Below are positions 1-9,242 of a DNA stretch of 49,311 bases, in pieces. Position numbers and translations under genes: made by a program. Every line of letters starts with the position of its first letter. The first letter of the stretch is position 1. The stretch is from Methanocellaceae archaeon UBA148. GTDB taxonomy: Archaea > Halobacteriota > UBA148. The stretch is from the NCBI GenBank assembly GCA_002495885.1, contig DAHG01000053.1, positions 1-49,311 on the forward strand, read 5' to 3'. The notes below the pieces were generated by a model, which worked only from the letters and a program-made list of their open reading frames with translations, did no database searches and had not been told where the DNA came from.

Positions 1-229
1 GGACTTCTCGGCTACGAAGTTAAAAGTTGTATTGCACCTAACTCTTTATACCCCAAACTTTATTTAAATATCCCTCAAATATTTTATGTAAGAATTAGTT
101 CTTTGTTTTAAATGTCAAAATTTTAAAAATTGAAAAATACAAAAGCAATGCAGAAGCAGAAATTTAAAAATTGAAAAATTAAATTTTGCAAAAATTAAAC
201 AAAGCGATAAAGAAAATCAAAATAAAAAT
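1..229. other. AT-rich non-coding left edge with a short direct repeat
   Basis: I see no gene here. The stretch is strongly AT-rich and carries two near-identical copies of the 17-base unit TTTAAAAATTGAAAAAT, starting near positions 122 and 163. It lies downstream of the leftward BNR gene, so it is probably a terminator or spacer region. The gene to its left lies outside the window. Confidence 0.5.
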
Positions 230-3200
230 CTAGGTTTTATCTGCACTGGCGCTAATTCTCCGAAATACGCCTGATCCTGTACTGCCGAAATAAAGATAGC
301 GTCCATCAACTGATTGTACCATCGGATTGGAAACGTTATTGCCAGCGATGCCTAGGTTGGTCAGCCCTTCGCTCCAAGGCAGCCATAAAGCACCACCGTT
401 ACGGCTGATGAAAACACCCTCTCTCTGGGTGGTAAGATAAATTATCTCGGGATCATTCTTGTCAACCAATATCTTGTAGAACTCCTGCTCAAGGTTCAAT
501 CCGTTGTTGATGGAAAACCAACTTGACCCCCCATCTGTGCTTTTCATTACCGTTCCATGGAGGGCTTCACGGCCTATACCCTCCCCGTTCTTTGAGCAGG
601 CATACATCACATTTGGATCAACGGGATCGAAGGAGATCGAAAATACCCATTGCCCCCCTGGCCAGCCCTGATTTAACTTTTGCCAGTGTTTACCTCCATC
701 TGCTGAGCGACTGATACCGTTGTAAGTTCCGGCATAGATGATGGTGAGATTCTCAGGATGGAAGACCATAGATAAGATGCCCTCGTTGGTCCAACCGACG
801 TTGCTTTCCCGCCACCTTTGGCCACCATCTGTACTCTTGTAAATGCCGGCAGGGAACGTGCCAAAGAAGATTGTACTAGGGTCTCTGGGATGGAATAGCA
901 GCGACGTATGCTGGTGAAGCGGTAGGTCGTTCCATACGCTGCCAAAAGCATTCATCTGCACCCATCTCTCGCTCGACGCATCGTAGCAGTAAAGTTCGTA
1001 TCCCAAGCTGCCACATAATAGCGTTCCATTAGCAGTTATTGCTATTGTTCTAATTTGGGGGGTGTCCAAACCGTTGTTGAAGTCGATCCACGTAGCACCA
1101 CCATCACTCGTTTTAAATACCCCCTCTTCCGTAGCCACATAGACGGTGTGAGGTGGTTTGGGGTCGATGACGATTTGATTGATATGAGTGCCATATATCT
1201 TCATATCTGATATGCTGGCGCCAACTCCGAAATCCTTCACATCCATCATAGCCCACCACCTCATTGAGAAAGGCTTTCCATGGGCGCCTATGTCGAAGTC
1301 CATCCCATCATAGGACTTGTATAGCCCTTTGCCCCATGTACCCAACCACACCTCGTTGGTGTTGTTTGGATTAAGTGCAAAGGTGTAAAATCCATGTCGA
1401 AAAGGATCATCAGAAATGACGCTGGGAGTGAGGAAGTTTTTGTCATAGAATGTTGCCCCACCATCATCAGAACGATATAATCCGCCCGGATATGCTCCGA
1501 CGAAGATGCGATTAGAATTCATCGGATCAACTCCAATAAGCAAACTATAGACTTCTGGCACTGGCTTATTGCTTAGCTCAGGTTGCCAAACTACTGACCA
1601 ATTATCCCTATCGACTGTGCCTGAGTAAACGCCACAACCCTGGGTGCCAACATATATTTTGTCTTGGCTCACAGCGCAGGAGGTAAGAACATTAGTATCA
1701 AGACCCGTATTATAGCTTGTCCAGCTATGGCCTCCATCGATGCTGATCTGCAAACCGTCATCCATGGCGGCAGCAAATAACACATTATGGTCACTTGGAT
1801 GAATTCTTATCGCCCTGCACTCGTTGCTGGTCTCCAATATCTTGCTCCATGTCAGGCCAGAGTCAGTCGATTTATAGACCCCTGAACCATCGTTAAAAGT
1901 ATAACCCTCCGGCTCCCTACACCAGTCTGGTACCCAAAAACCACCAGCACCACAAGCGTACAAAACCGTGGGATCAACAGGGTCCACTTCGATATCATAG
2001 GCACCTATATTGGGAAAGTTTTTCAGCTCAATCCATGTCTTACCACCATCGATTGACTTGTTTGCACCATGGGGATGCAATGTTATATAGACAATATCCC
2101 AATTGGCCTGATCAACTGCCACATCAAGTACGGCTCGCGGCAGAGTGCTACTGATATCTGTCCAGTTTGAACCAGAATTAATCGATTTATACAGCTTACC
2201 CCCATGCAAATCCGGACCAAAGGTTGCGACATATATTGTGTCGCCCTCTGCTAACACACGGTTCACCATAAAAGCCCCATCTCCTGTGAAATCGGCAATT
2301 TCTTCCCAGGATGACCCAGCATCAGTTGTTTTCCATAGTTTTGGTGCTGTACGATCCGCAGAATAGATTATACTGCTGTTCAAGGCATTCAAGCTCAAAG
2401 CAGTCGAGGATACGGGTGCATCCCTCAGCAAGGTCCACGTTTCGCCGGCATCTGTCGTTTTCCATGTGCCGCCAAGCCAGGTAGCCACGTACGCAATGGA
2501 TATATCATTAGGATCAACTATCAACTGCGGCTGACCCCAAACTGTGCACATGGTAAAATTCTCATTAAGTATTGACCAAGAATTGCCCATATCACTGCTT
2601 TTGTATATCTTGCCACAATCTCCTATGCTGCTGGCGTAAACAGTGTCTGGATCGGTGGGGTCAATCGCCACAGAAGTAATCCCTTTGGAGCGGGGCACCA
2701 TAAGTGCCGTCTGCCATGAGTTTCCTCCATCGGTTGTTTGACGGATCATTGCCCAGTCCTGAGATGGCTTGGGATTGTAGCCACTATATACGATGTCAGG
2801 ATTTGTGGGATGTACAGCAATGCTGTAGGTATAATCTACTTCGGATTGATCCAAGAAAAGCCAACTATGCCCTCCATCGGTGCTCTTGAAAATGCCAAAG
2901 CCGTTCTTTAACGCGTAAATCGTATCAGGATCCGATGGAGCAGGTGCAATAGCATAGACCGAACCAAACCGAAAGCCATCCTCACAAGGGTCGATGATCT
3001 GGTCCCATGTAGCCCCACCATCTGTTGTTTCAAAGACTTTAGCCACACTATCAACACTCCAGATGTTTTCTGGGTCATGGGGATTGACTACCAACTCGTC
3101 AGAGAAAGGGTGTGTTATATCACCTGCAAAAACTTCGCTCCAGGTGTTTCCTCTGTCAGTCGTCTTGAAAATACCGCCATCTGCATCGGCGGCATAGATT

Positions 3201-3382
3201 ATGTCTGGATTAGCGGGATCAGTCCCTAGGACATTAATGACACCATTAGTAGGACCGCTTGTCCGAACCCATGCGTCAGGCTCGCCGCCCAGCAAGCTGC
3301 CAAGAACAAAGACTATTGTGAAAAGAGAGGCAATTAGCAGAAGAAAAAGTACAGCTTTTGGGAAAGAATGTTGATTGCTCAA
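230..3382 (-). CDS. Secreted or membrane-anchored multi-propeller protein with about 17 Asp-box (BNR) repeats
   Basis: A 1050-residue protein. Residues 10-32 form one hydrophobic segment preceded by a lysine, which reads as a signal peptide or signal anchor, so the rest should lie outside the cell. The body is built from repeats ending in the Asp-box pattern S/T-x-D-x-G-x-x-W (for example TTDGGATW, STDGGHSW, SIDGGKTW, TSDGGATW, STDGGQRW), about 17 copies from residue 70 to the C-terminus, most followed by a turn like 'DPTDPDTVY'. This is the sortilin/VPS10-like, YCF48-like or sialidase-type beta-propeller fold. The length suggests two or more propellers. I see no catalytic domain and no C-terminal anchor. 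The start is TTG, with AAGGAG about ten bases upstream. It stands alone with no operon partner. Likely roles are cell-surface binding or adhesion; the ligand cannot be read from sequence. The fold is well supported, the function is not. Confidence 0.85.
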   Translation of the reverse strand: MSNQHSFPKAVLFLLLIASLFTIVFVLGSLLGGEPDAWVRTSGPTNGVINVLGTDPANPDIIYAADADGGIFKTTDRGNTWSEVFAGDITHPFSDELVVNPHDPENIWSVDSVAKVFETTDGGATWDQIIDPCEDGFRFGSVYAIAPAPSDPDTIYALKNGFGIFKSTDGGHSWLFLDQSEVDYTYSIAVHPTNPDIVYSGYNPKPSQDWAMIRQTTDGGNSWQTALMVPRSKGITSVAIDPTDPDTVYASSIGDCGKIYKSSDMGNSWSILNENFTMCTVWGQPQLIVDPNDISIAYVATWLGGTWKTTDAGETWTLLRDAPVSSTALSLNALNSSIIYSADRTAPKLWKTTDAGSSWEEIADFTGDGAFMVNRVLAEGDTIYVATFGPDLHGGKLYKSINSGSNWTDISSTLPRAVLDVAVDQANWDIVYITLHPHGANKSIDGGKTWIELKNFPNIGAYDIEVDPVDPTVLYACGAGGFWVPDWCREPEGYTFNDGSGVYKSTDSGLTWSKILETSNECRAIRIHPSDHNVLFAAAMDDGLQISIDGGHSWTSYNTGLDTNVLTSCAVSQDKIYVGTQGCGVYSGTVDRDNWSVVWQPELSNKPVPEVYSLLIGVDPMNSNRIFVGAYPGGLYRSDDGGATFYDKNFLTPSVISDDPFRHGFYTFALNPNNTNEVWLGTWGKGLYKSYDGMDFDIGAHGKPFSMRWWAMMDVKDFGVGASISDMKIYGTHINQIVIDPKPPHTVYVATEEGVFKTSDGGATWIDFNNGLDTPQIRTIAITANGTLLCGSLGYELYCYDASSERWVQMNAFGSVWNDLPLHQHTSLLFHPRDPSTIFFGTFPAGIYKSTDGGQRWRESNVGWTNEGILSMVFHPENLTIIYAGTYNGISRSADGGKHWQKLNQGWPGGQWVFSISFDPVDPNVMYACSKNGEGIGREALHGTVMKSTDGGSSWFSINNGLNLEQEFYKILVDKNDPEIIYLTTQREGVFISRNGGALWLPWSEGLTNLGIAGNNVSNPMVQSVDGRYLYFGSTGSGVFRRISASADKT

Positions 3383-3531
3383 AGTAATTTTTCTCCTTGA
3401 TTACATGGTCCTTAAAAAAAATTCATCATTTCTTTAATTCTTAATTATAAGATAACTTATGTCTTAAATATTTTTTGTGATACTTTCATGTACAAAGTAT
3501 TCAAAAAAAAGATCGAAGTAAGCCCATAAAA

Positions 3532-4411
3532 CTATTTATCTACTGAGTTATTTACACAATCAACCTCTTCTAATGTCCTCGATTCCATCTTCGAAACGTT
3601 AGTAATAGGAATTTCAACGAAGAAAACCGTGCCATCTTTTTTCTTTTTCAATAACTCAAAAGAATCCGAGTTCCTACTTATAATTCTTCCCTTTTCAGTT
3701 TCCTTAGAATCTTTAAGAAATATTTCTGCATAACGAAATGAACTAGGAGTTATCCCCTTGTCTACCGCAACAAACGTAAAAGCAATAGATATATATGAGT
3801 ATACAAATAGACCCGTAATAAAAGAAGTGTTTGAGAGCAAAATTATGTAAGCAAATACGAAAAGAAAAAATGATCTGAACCAGTTATTAACTAAAATAAT
3901 AGAAAGAATTGTCACAAGAAACAATTTTTGAAGTAATTTTTTTTATTCTCTTCATATATCTTTTTATAGTTTTTGAGGTCCTTTTTTAGACTAGTTTGTT
4001 TTAATTCATCCGACTTTAAGAAAGGATTAACAACCTCTTCATACGTGAATTTAGAATTGCATTTTCCAATCTTCTCAAACACAAAGTAGAGGATAAGAAT
4101 AGAATAAATAATTGTAATAACTTTGACCACCGTTGACCATAAATTGCTTCCGATAGCCAGCCAAGAGGTAGGAACAATTTGTAAAATAAAGAAAATTAAA
4201 TAAAATGCATAAAAAAATCCACCCAGATAAAAAAAAATAGAAAATACATACCGCTCGCCTTTTTAGAATAAGGATCTACCTTTATTGTGTACACAGTAGA
4301 AAAATACCCAAAGTAAATAAAAAGGGCAACAACTAGGCCAATTGAAAAAGGGATAGAGGACTTAAGAAATGACGGTACAGCTATTAAAACAAAATCACTG
4401 AATTCTGACAT
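3532..4411 (-). pseudogene. Polytopic membrane protein of unknown function, broken by two frameshifts
   Basis: Three consecutive reading frames on the minus strand join into one plausible protein of about 293 residues. The first piece starts at 4411 (MSEFSDF...) and loses frame at a T5 run (plus strand 4260-4264). The frame resumes as GERYVFSIFFYLGG and continues without a stop through 4130 to a second run, T8 at 3937-3944. It then continues as KLLQKLFLVTILSII to the stop at 3532. Each junction needs one extra A on the coding strand (A5 to A6, A8 to A9). The rebuilt protein has about five to six hydrophobic segments and a soluble C-terminal tail of about 60 residues containing KKKKDGTVFFVEIP. 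I do not recognise the family. Annotated naively this would be three tiny genes (4196-4411, 3912-4130, 3532-3924). It could be a pseudogene, a sequencing artefact, or less likely a case of translational slippage. Confidence 0.6.
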
Positions 4412-4695
4412 ATCTTTTCACCCTTTTCAAAACACCCACCAGATGACGACCCTGAACTTCATATCATCGGCTTGCAGTACCCATATTCCTTCAGACATTA
4501 AGTACATATGTCTAAGAACATAAAAACCTTGTCGTAAAAGAACTCCTGGATAGGTTCAGAGTAATATTGACAAGAGATTAAAATGAAGTACTAATGTTGG
4601 AAGATTATGAAGAAAATTAGAAGTTAGATTAAACATATTACTTGTTTGCACTCTTTGGGTGGAAATTTATTAGAAACGTTAGAAAAGCCGATTGA

Positions 4696-5178
4696 TCATA
4701 AATTAATAATCCATATTGAAAAATTAAGCACTGCTGCAAAACTAACCCAGAGAATGTAGGGTATTAACAGATAAGCCGCTGTTTTGGATATTTTAAAAAA
4801 CTTAAAGATGGTTAACAATATGGCAACCCACAAGATTGCTATCTCTATAAAGGCATAAAATGGAGATTTTAACCCAAAGAAAATAATTGACCACAGGATG
4901 TTGAGCATAAGCTGAATTCCAAATAGGGTTAGTGCAATTTTTGCGTATCTTGTTTTAGCACCACCACTCCACACCAGGTATAGGGAGACGCCCATTAAGA
5001 GAAAAAGTGTAATCCAAACAGGAGAGAATAGCCAACTGGGAGGGTTGAAACTTGGTTTTTCTAAGGCAGCATACCATGTTGGAATGGAAGGGAAAGTAAA
5101 AAATGAGCCAATAATTCCTGCTAATTGGCAAATTACGATAGAACATACAAGTTGAGGTATACCCTTAATTTTCATCAT
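4696..5178 (-). CDS. tspO: TspO/MBR family membrane protein
   Basis: A 160-residue integral membrane protein matching the usual TspO length and its five-helix hydrophobicity pattern. The loop after the first helix carries the family signature: W-Y-A-A-L-x-K-P-S-F-N-P-P, then W-L-F-S-P-V-W, then M-G-x-S-L-Y-L-V-W. Later family positions such as the N-I-L-W-S stretch in helix 3 are also present. TspO proteins bind porphyrins and related tetrapyrroles and are linked to stress or tetrapyrrole handling; the archaeal role is not settled. It starts at the first of two consecutive ATG codons. It lies in the same direction as trxB, 50 bases downstream, so the two could share a transcript, but no functional link is known. 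Confidence 0.9.
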   Translation of the reverse strand: MMKIKGIPQLVCSIVICQLAGIIGSFFTFPSIPTWYAALEKPSFNPPSWLFSPVWITLFLLMGVSLYLVWSGGAKTRYAKIALTLFGIQLMLNILWSIIFFGLKSPFYAFIEIAILWVAILLTIFKFFKISKTAAYLLIPYILWVSFAAVLNFSIWIINL

Positions 5179-5229
5179 TTGCCAATCTAACGAACTTATT
5201 TATTAAATTTATGCCGTATTTTCACATAC

Positions 5230-6126
5230 TTAACTTAAATCTTCAGAGGCAGATAACGCTGCAATTGCGCCCTCAGCACATGCTACAACGATTTGTCTTA
5301 CACCACCTGTCACGTCACCCGCAGCGTAGACCCTGGGTAGACTAGTTCTCTGCTTTTTATCGGTGATGATATAGCCCTGCCCATCAAGTTTTAAACCCAC
5401 TGCCTTTGCCAATGCATTATTGGGAGATTCACCGACCAATATAAACACACCGTCAACATCTAACTCGTGCAATACGTCTTCTCGCAAATCATGAATGAGG
5501 ACATTTTTAACAAGATCTTTTCCTCTTATTTCCGCTACTACTGAGTTCCAGGTTACATTCACACCAGACCGAAGAAGTCTTTTTTGCAATGAGTTCTCAG
5601 CCCTGAGTTGATCCCGTCTGTGCACCAAGGTCACATCACAGCCAATGTCTTGGAGGTAGATCGCCTCAGTTGCTGCCGTATTGCCACCACCGATCACGAG
5701 GACTTTTTTTCCCCCAAAGAAAAAACCATCACATGCAGCACAATAGGATACACCTTTGCCAAGAAATTCTGCCTCGCCTGGTATGCCGAGTTTTTTATGC
5801 AAGGAACCGGTAGCCAGTATCACTGCATCTGCCGCATATGTGCCCTGATCCGTGGAAAGAGTCATTTTTTCTCCCGTCCCAATGTTCTTGACTTCTTCGT
5901 ACAGGATGCTAACATATTTCGAGGCATGGTTTTTTATCTGATCCATGAGCTTCATGCCTTCTATGGAATCAAATCCAGGATAGTTCTCTATTAACCAGGC
6001 TTCACTTGCTAGTCCGCCCGCTGTTGCCTTCTCAAGTATAAAAGTCCTCAGTCCGCTTCTGGCTGCGTAAATTCCAGCAGTGAGACCTGCAGGACCTGCC
6101 CCAATGACGACCACATCATTCCCCAT
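5230..6126 (-). CDS. trxB: Thioredoxin reductase (FAD/NAD(P)H-dependent)
   Basis: A 298-residue low-molecular-weight thioredoxin reductase. The N-terminal FAD site reads GAGPAGLTAG (residues 9-18). The redox-active pair is C129-A-A-C132 followed by DGFFFGG. The second dinucleotide site is GGGNTA (146-151), and the C-terminal FAD motif is AAGDVTGG. It transfers electrons from NAD(P)H, or possibly from a deazaflavin cofactor as in some methanogens, to a thioredoxin or glutaredoxin-like protein in the cytoplasm. The nucleotide-site residues VHRRDQLRA include the arginine pair usually associated with NADPH (HRRxxxR), which argues for a conventional pyridine nucleotide donor; this is inference. 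It starts with ATG at 6126. A 200-base non-coding gap separates it from argG upstream. Confidence 0.93.
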   Translation of the reverse strand: MGNDVVVIGAGPAGLTAGIYAARSGLRTFILEKATAGGLASEAWLIENYPGFDSIEGMKLMDQIKNHASKYVSILYEEVKNIGTGEKMTLSTDQGTYAADAVILATGSLHKKLGIPGEAEFLGKGVSYCAACDGFFFGGKKVLVIGGGNTAATEAIYLQDIGCDVTLVHRRDQLRAENSLQKRLLRSGVNVTWNSVVAEIRGKDLVKNVLIHDLREDVLHELDVDGVFILVGESPNNALAKAVGLKLDGQGYIITDKKQRTSLPRVYAAGDVTGGVRQIVVACAEGAIAALSASEDLS

Positions 6127-6325
6127 AACAACACCAATAAGACATATTCCTATTAATGAGTTTTCTGTCAGCTAAGAAGATTCCCTAAACGCAAACTCTT
6201 CAATGAGAGGCTTTTTGTGCATTTGCAAGCAAGGTAAATACATTTCTGATCCATCTGCACAGACATCGAATTCATGGACGATTACTACGCTCTTTCAAAG
6301 ATACCTTTCTTGCTGAAGCATGGTT

Positions 6326-7492
6326 TCAAAATCGTTTCATGGTCTTCTTGAAAATCCTGGCTTGGAGACCGTAAAATTTTGAATATCCCTCTGCACTTTT
6401 CTGATCTAACGGGCCCTCAAAAATTAATGCGTTGGGAGACCTGCGTGCGATTACACTTGCATTTCCCTTGAATAGACGCACCTTGACAAAGCCTGTTACC
6501 CTTTCTTGAGTTTTCTCTATAAACGCATTTAGGTCTGCCATCAAAGGATCGTCCACTAATCCTTTATAGGCTTGTTCCCCCCACACAGCATCCACAATCG
6601 CCTTGAATTTTAACTCAGAGCGGGTCAAAACAAGCTGCTCTAGGTCTCTATGTGCTTTAAGCAAAATAGTAGCAGCAGGATGTTCATAGCTCTCCCTCAT
6701 CTTCAGACCCAAAACCCTGTCCTCCATTATGTCTGATCTGCCGACACCATGCTTGCCACCGACCTCATTGAGTTTTTGTATCAGAGCAATGCCCCCCAAT
6801 TCCTTGCCATTGAGAGAGATCGGTATGCCCCTTTCAAATCCGATTTCAATTGCCTCCGCCCTATCAGGCGCCTTTTCTGGAGATGTGGTCCATTGGAAGA
6901 TATCCTCTGGTTGTGCATAAGAGGGGTCGTCAAGCATCCCTCCCTCGATGCTCCTGCTCCAAATGTTGCCGTCAATACTCCAAGGCTTTGCCTTGGTAGC
7001 AGGAATGGGTATGTCATGCTCTCTGGCATACTCGATCTCCCACTCTCGTGTTTGATCCAGATCCCTCAGCGGAGCAACCACTTCCAGGTCTGTGGCTCTA
7101 AAAACCACATCAAAGCGAAGCTGATCGTTTCCTTTGCCGGTGCAGCCATGAGCTAATGCATCTGCCCCCTCCTTATGTGCGATATCCACGACTTTTTTCG
7201 CAATCAGCGGGCGGGTTAGGGCAGTTCCAAGCACATATCCCTCGTAATCACCGTTGGCTTTGATCAAAGGAAATATGTAGTCTTGAACGAATTCCGACTT
7301 CGCATCTAAGGTATAATGCTTGTCACTCAGTTTAATGGCCTTTTCCTCGGCTTCCTTGATTTCAGAACGTGATTGTCCCACATCTACGATGACCGTGATT
7401 ACCTGGTCATATCCATAGCGCTCTTTCAACAATGGGATGCATATCGAGGTGTCCAATCCCCCGGAGTAAGATAAAACAACTTTTTTGGGCAT
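6326..7492 (-). CDS. argG: Argininosuccinate synthase
   Basis: Joins citrulline and aspartate with ATP to make argininosuccinate, the penultimate step of arginine synthesis. The ATP pyrophosphatase P-loop YSGGLDTS lies at the N-terminus, followed by the family motifs GTALTRPLIA, HGCTGKGNDQLRF and WSIDGNIWSRSIEGG. The length of about 388 residues is normal. I place the start at the ATG at 7492 (MPKKVVLSYSGG); a TTG two codons upstream is possible. It is transcribed divergently from truA, with only about 60 bases between starts, so the promoters must lie close together or overlap. No other arginine genes are in the window. Confidence 0.95.
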   Translation of the reverse strand: MPKKVVLSYSGGLDTSICIPLLKERYGYDQVITVIVDVGQSRSEIKEAEEKAIKLSDKHYTLDAKSEFVQDYIFPLIKANGDYEGYVLGTALTRPLIAKKVVDIAHKEGADALAHGCTGKGNDQLRFDVVFRATDLEVVAPLRDLDQTREWEIEYAREHDIPIPATKAKPWSIDGNIWSRSIEGGMLDDPSYAQPEDIFQWTTSPEKAPDRAEAIEIGFERGIPISLNGKELGGIALIQKLNEVGGKHGVGRSDIMEDRVLGLKMRESYEHPAATILLKAHRDLEQLVLTRSELKFKAIVDAVWGEQAYKGLVDDPLMADLNAFIEKTQERVTGFVKVRLFKGNASVIARRSPNALIFEGPLDQKSAEGYSKFYGLQARIFKKTMKRF

Positions 7493-7555
7493 TGACAATC
7501 AATTAAACCACTCAATATTTTAATGTTGGCACAATACATAGTACATGGGAATCAA

Positions 7556-8380
7556 ATGACATCGCGAATAGCACTCAAATTAGCCTATTTAGGAAGCAAC
7601 TATCATGGGTTTCAGATACAGCCAGATGTTCCAACCATCGAGGAAAAATTACTCAAAGCATTGGAGACGATGGGGATACTGGACGATCCACAGGGGTCAA
7701 ACTATTCTTACGCAGGAAGAACTGACAAGGGAGTTCATGCACTGGAGCAAGTGGTCGCATTCAATACCGACGCACCTGACAGGGCAATTCCCAGAGCCAT
7801 AACCAATGAGCTGGCAGCCGACATATGGGCATGGAGCAGGGCAGAAGTGCCAAAGACGTTTGATCCCAGAAGGGATGCAATCAGTCGGGAGTACAGGTAC
7901 GTGCTTTACGGCAAAGGTCTCGATATTGCGAGAATGAGGAATACATCCAAACTATTGATAGGTGTGCATGACTTTGCGAATTTTGCCACGAACGCGAAAG
8001 ATGAGGAGATGGATACGAAACGCCGGATAGAGCGCGTTGAGATACGCATCGACGGATCCTTCATGACATTGGACATCACCGCTGACTGTTTTATGTGGAA
8101 CATGGTCCGCAAGATCGTGACAGGACTGAACATGGTGGGGGAAGGCAGCAAGGATTATGATTGGTTTAAAGACATGCTGAGACCGGATCAGCATGAGGAG
8201 GGCATAGCACCTGCCCCGTCTTTTGGGTTGGTGCTGAAGAGGGTGAACTATCTGAATACAAGATTCATCGATGACGAGTACGTAAAAAGGAGAGCGGGGT
8301 CGGCGCTTCACAATCTTTTCCTATGGCATGGGACAATGGGGGAAGTGCTCCAAGACATGAGAGATGCGATGGGGTATTGA
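7556..8380 (+). CDS. truA: tRNA pseudouridine(38-40) synthase TruA
   Basis: Isomerises uridines in the tRNA anticodon arm. The catalytic aspartate lies in the diagnostic sequence YAGRTDKGVHALEQVVAF. The C-terminal half contains the conserved F-M-W-N-M-V-R-K-I-V segment of the fold. The protein has about 274 residues from the ATG at 7556 (MTSRIALKLAYLGSNYHGFQ), which fits family alignments better than the in-frame TTG at 7523. The gene is divergent from argG. It is followed by an 860-base non-coding stretch. Confidence 0.93.
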   Translation: MTSRIALKLAYLGSNYHGFQIQPDVPTIEEKLLKALETMGILDDPQGSNYSYAGRTDKGVHALEQVVAFNTDAPDRAIPRAITNELAADIWAWSRAEVPKTFDPRRDAISREYRYVLYGKGLDIARMRNTSKLLIGVHDFANFATNAKDEEMDTKRRIERVEIRIDGSFMTLDITADCFMWNMVRKIVTGLNMVGEGSKDYDWFKDMLRPDQHEEGIAPAPSFGLVLKRVNYLNTRFIDDEYVKRRAGSALHNLFLWHGTMGEVLQDMRDAMGY

Positions 8381-9242
8381 TTATTTGACTACAAAATACA
8401 TCAAAGTAATCGAAAAAGGGAATTTTTGCGCCCGGTGAACAGTTAAGGCAGAGTTCCGAAGGTAAAATTCGGCTGATAAAGTCGATGATTGGGTGGTGAG
8501 ACTGATCTTTGAAGAAGACATAAAATCGCGCTTTTTATTCCAATCAGCATGTAAAGCGAATAATTGTATCGCGCTTAATAGTTGTAGATGCGCAATTGAA
8601 ATTTTGCCCTTCAGGTTGCTCACTCCATTCACAATTCTCAATCCCCTAAACCCTCGCTTCATTTAACCAAAAACAAGAAACAAGAAATGTGAAATTAAAA
8701 CTTCACATAACTATGTTAAATGAAATTCTATTCGAGAACTGCGCTCGGGGTCGATTGAGAACAAAACTTCAACTCACTCGCTGCGCTCTCGCTCCACTTC
8801 GTTCCGTTCGGGGCGCATTACAACAGTTAAGCGATTCGCTCCTTGCAGTCGCTCATCCAAATTCCTTGCTATCGCTCGGAACTTCGCTTAACCAGACGTT
8901 ATACGAAAGTTAATGGTGAGGAAAGGGCGGAGGTGGCCCCGTGTTTTTGTTATTAAGATGTCAGGTTGCAAGGAGAAACCATTTAACATAGATTTTAATA
9001 TGCATATTAGTGGTTATTTGTCTCGATATCGTTGAATCTGTCGGTTGACGCTCAAAATCCTCGTTGTTGTATGTAGGTTGTTGAAAATGCAGCAGGTTGA
9101 GATATCCTACCTCGCCGCAGATTATCACACCATTATCTTAACGCCCCTATTATCTCTAGCGCCTTTCTTGAAATTCCAAAAAAAACTATAGCCTAGGCTA
9201 CCTCTAACAGAATATTATATCGTCCCGAAGAACAATAACCCT
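8381..9242. other. Gene-free intergenic block with TCGCT-rich low-complexity sequence
   Basis: I find no credible gene. Short frames on both strands lack ribosome sites and resemble no protein. Between about 8740 and 8890 the sequence is dominated by irregular repeats of TCGCT, TTCG and GCGCTC, unlike the surrounding DNA. An inverted repeat at its end resembles an integron attC site and is listed separately. Similar TCGCT/TTCG-rich patches occur at about 14180-14240 and 15105-15235. Confidence 0.5.
8818..8904 (+). repeat. Inverted repeat resembling an attC recombination site
   Basis: The left arm has TTACAAC (8818-8824), then GTTAAGCGA (8826-8834). The right arm has TCGCTTAAC (8884-8892), then CAGAC and GTTATAC (8898-8904). 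The inner 9-base pairs are perfectly complementary. The outer 7-base boxes match at five of seven positions and end in the AAC/GTT cores typical of R'' and R' boxes. The total length of 87 bases is in the attC range. The left spacer is only one base, against roughly five in standard sites, and no integrase gene is present. The resemblance may be coincidental. Confidence 0.25.

Noticed and set aside
8381..8662. 93-residue frame on the minus strand after truA
   Set aside because: No ribosome site, low-complexity composition and no recognisable motif; it lies in an otherwise empty block.
8689..8913. 74-residue plus-strand frame across the TCGCT-rich patch
   Set aside because: Its content (CALAPLRS, LLSLGTS) is produced by the nucleotide repeat itself and there is no start signal.
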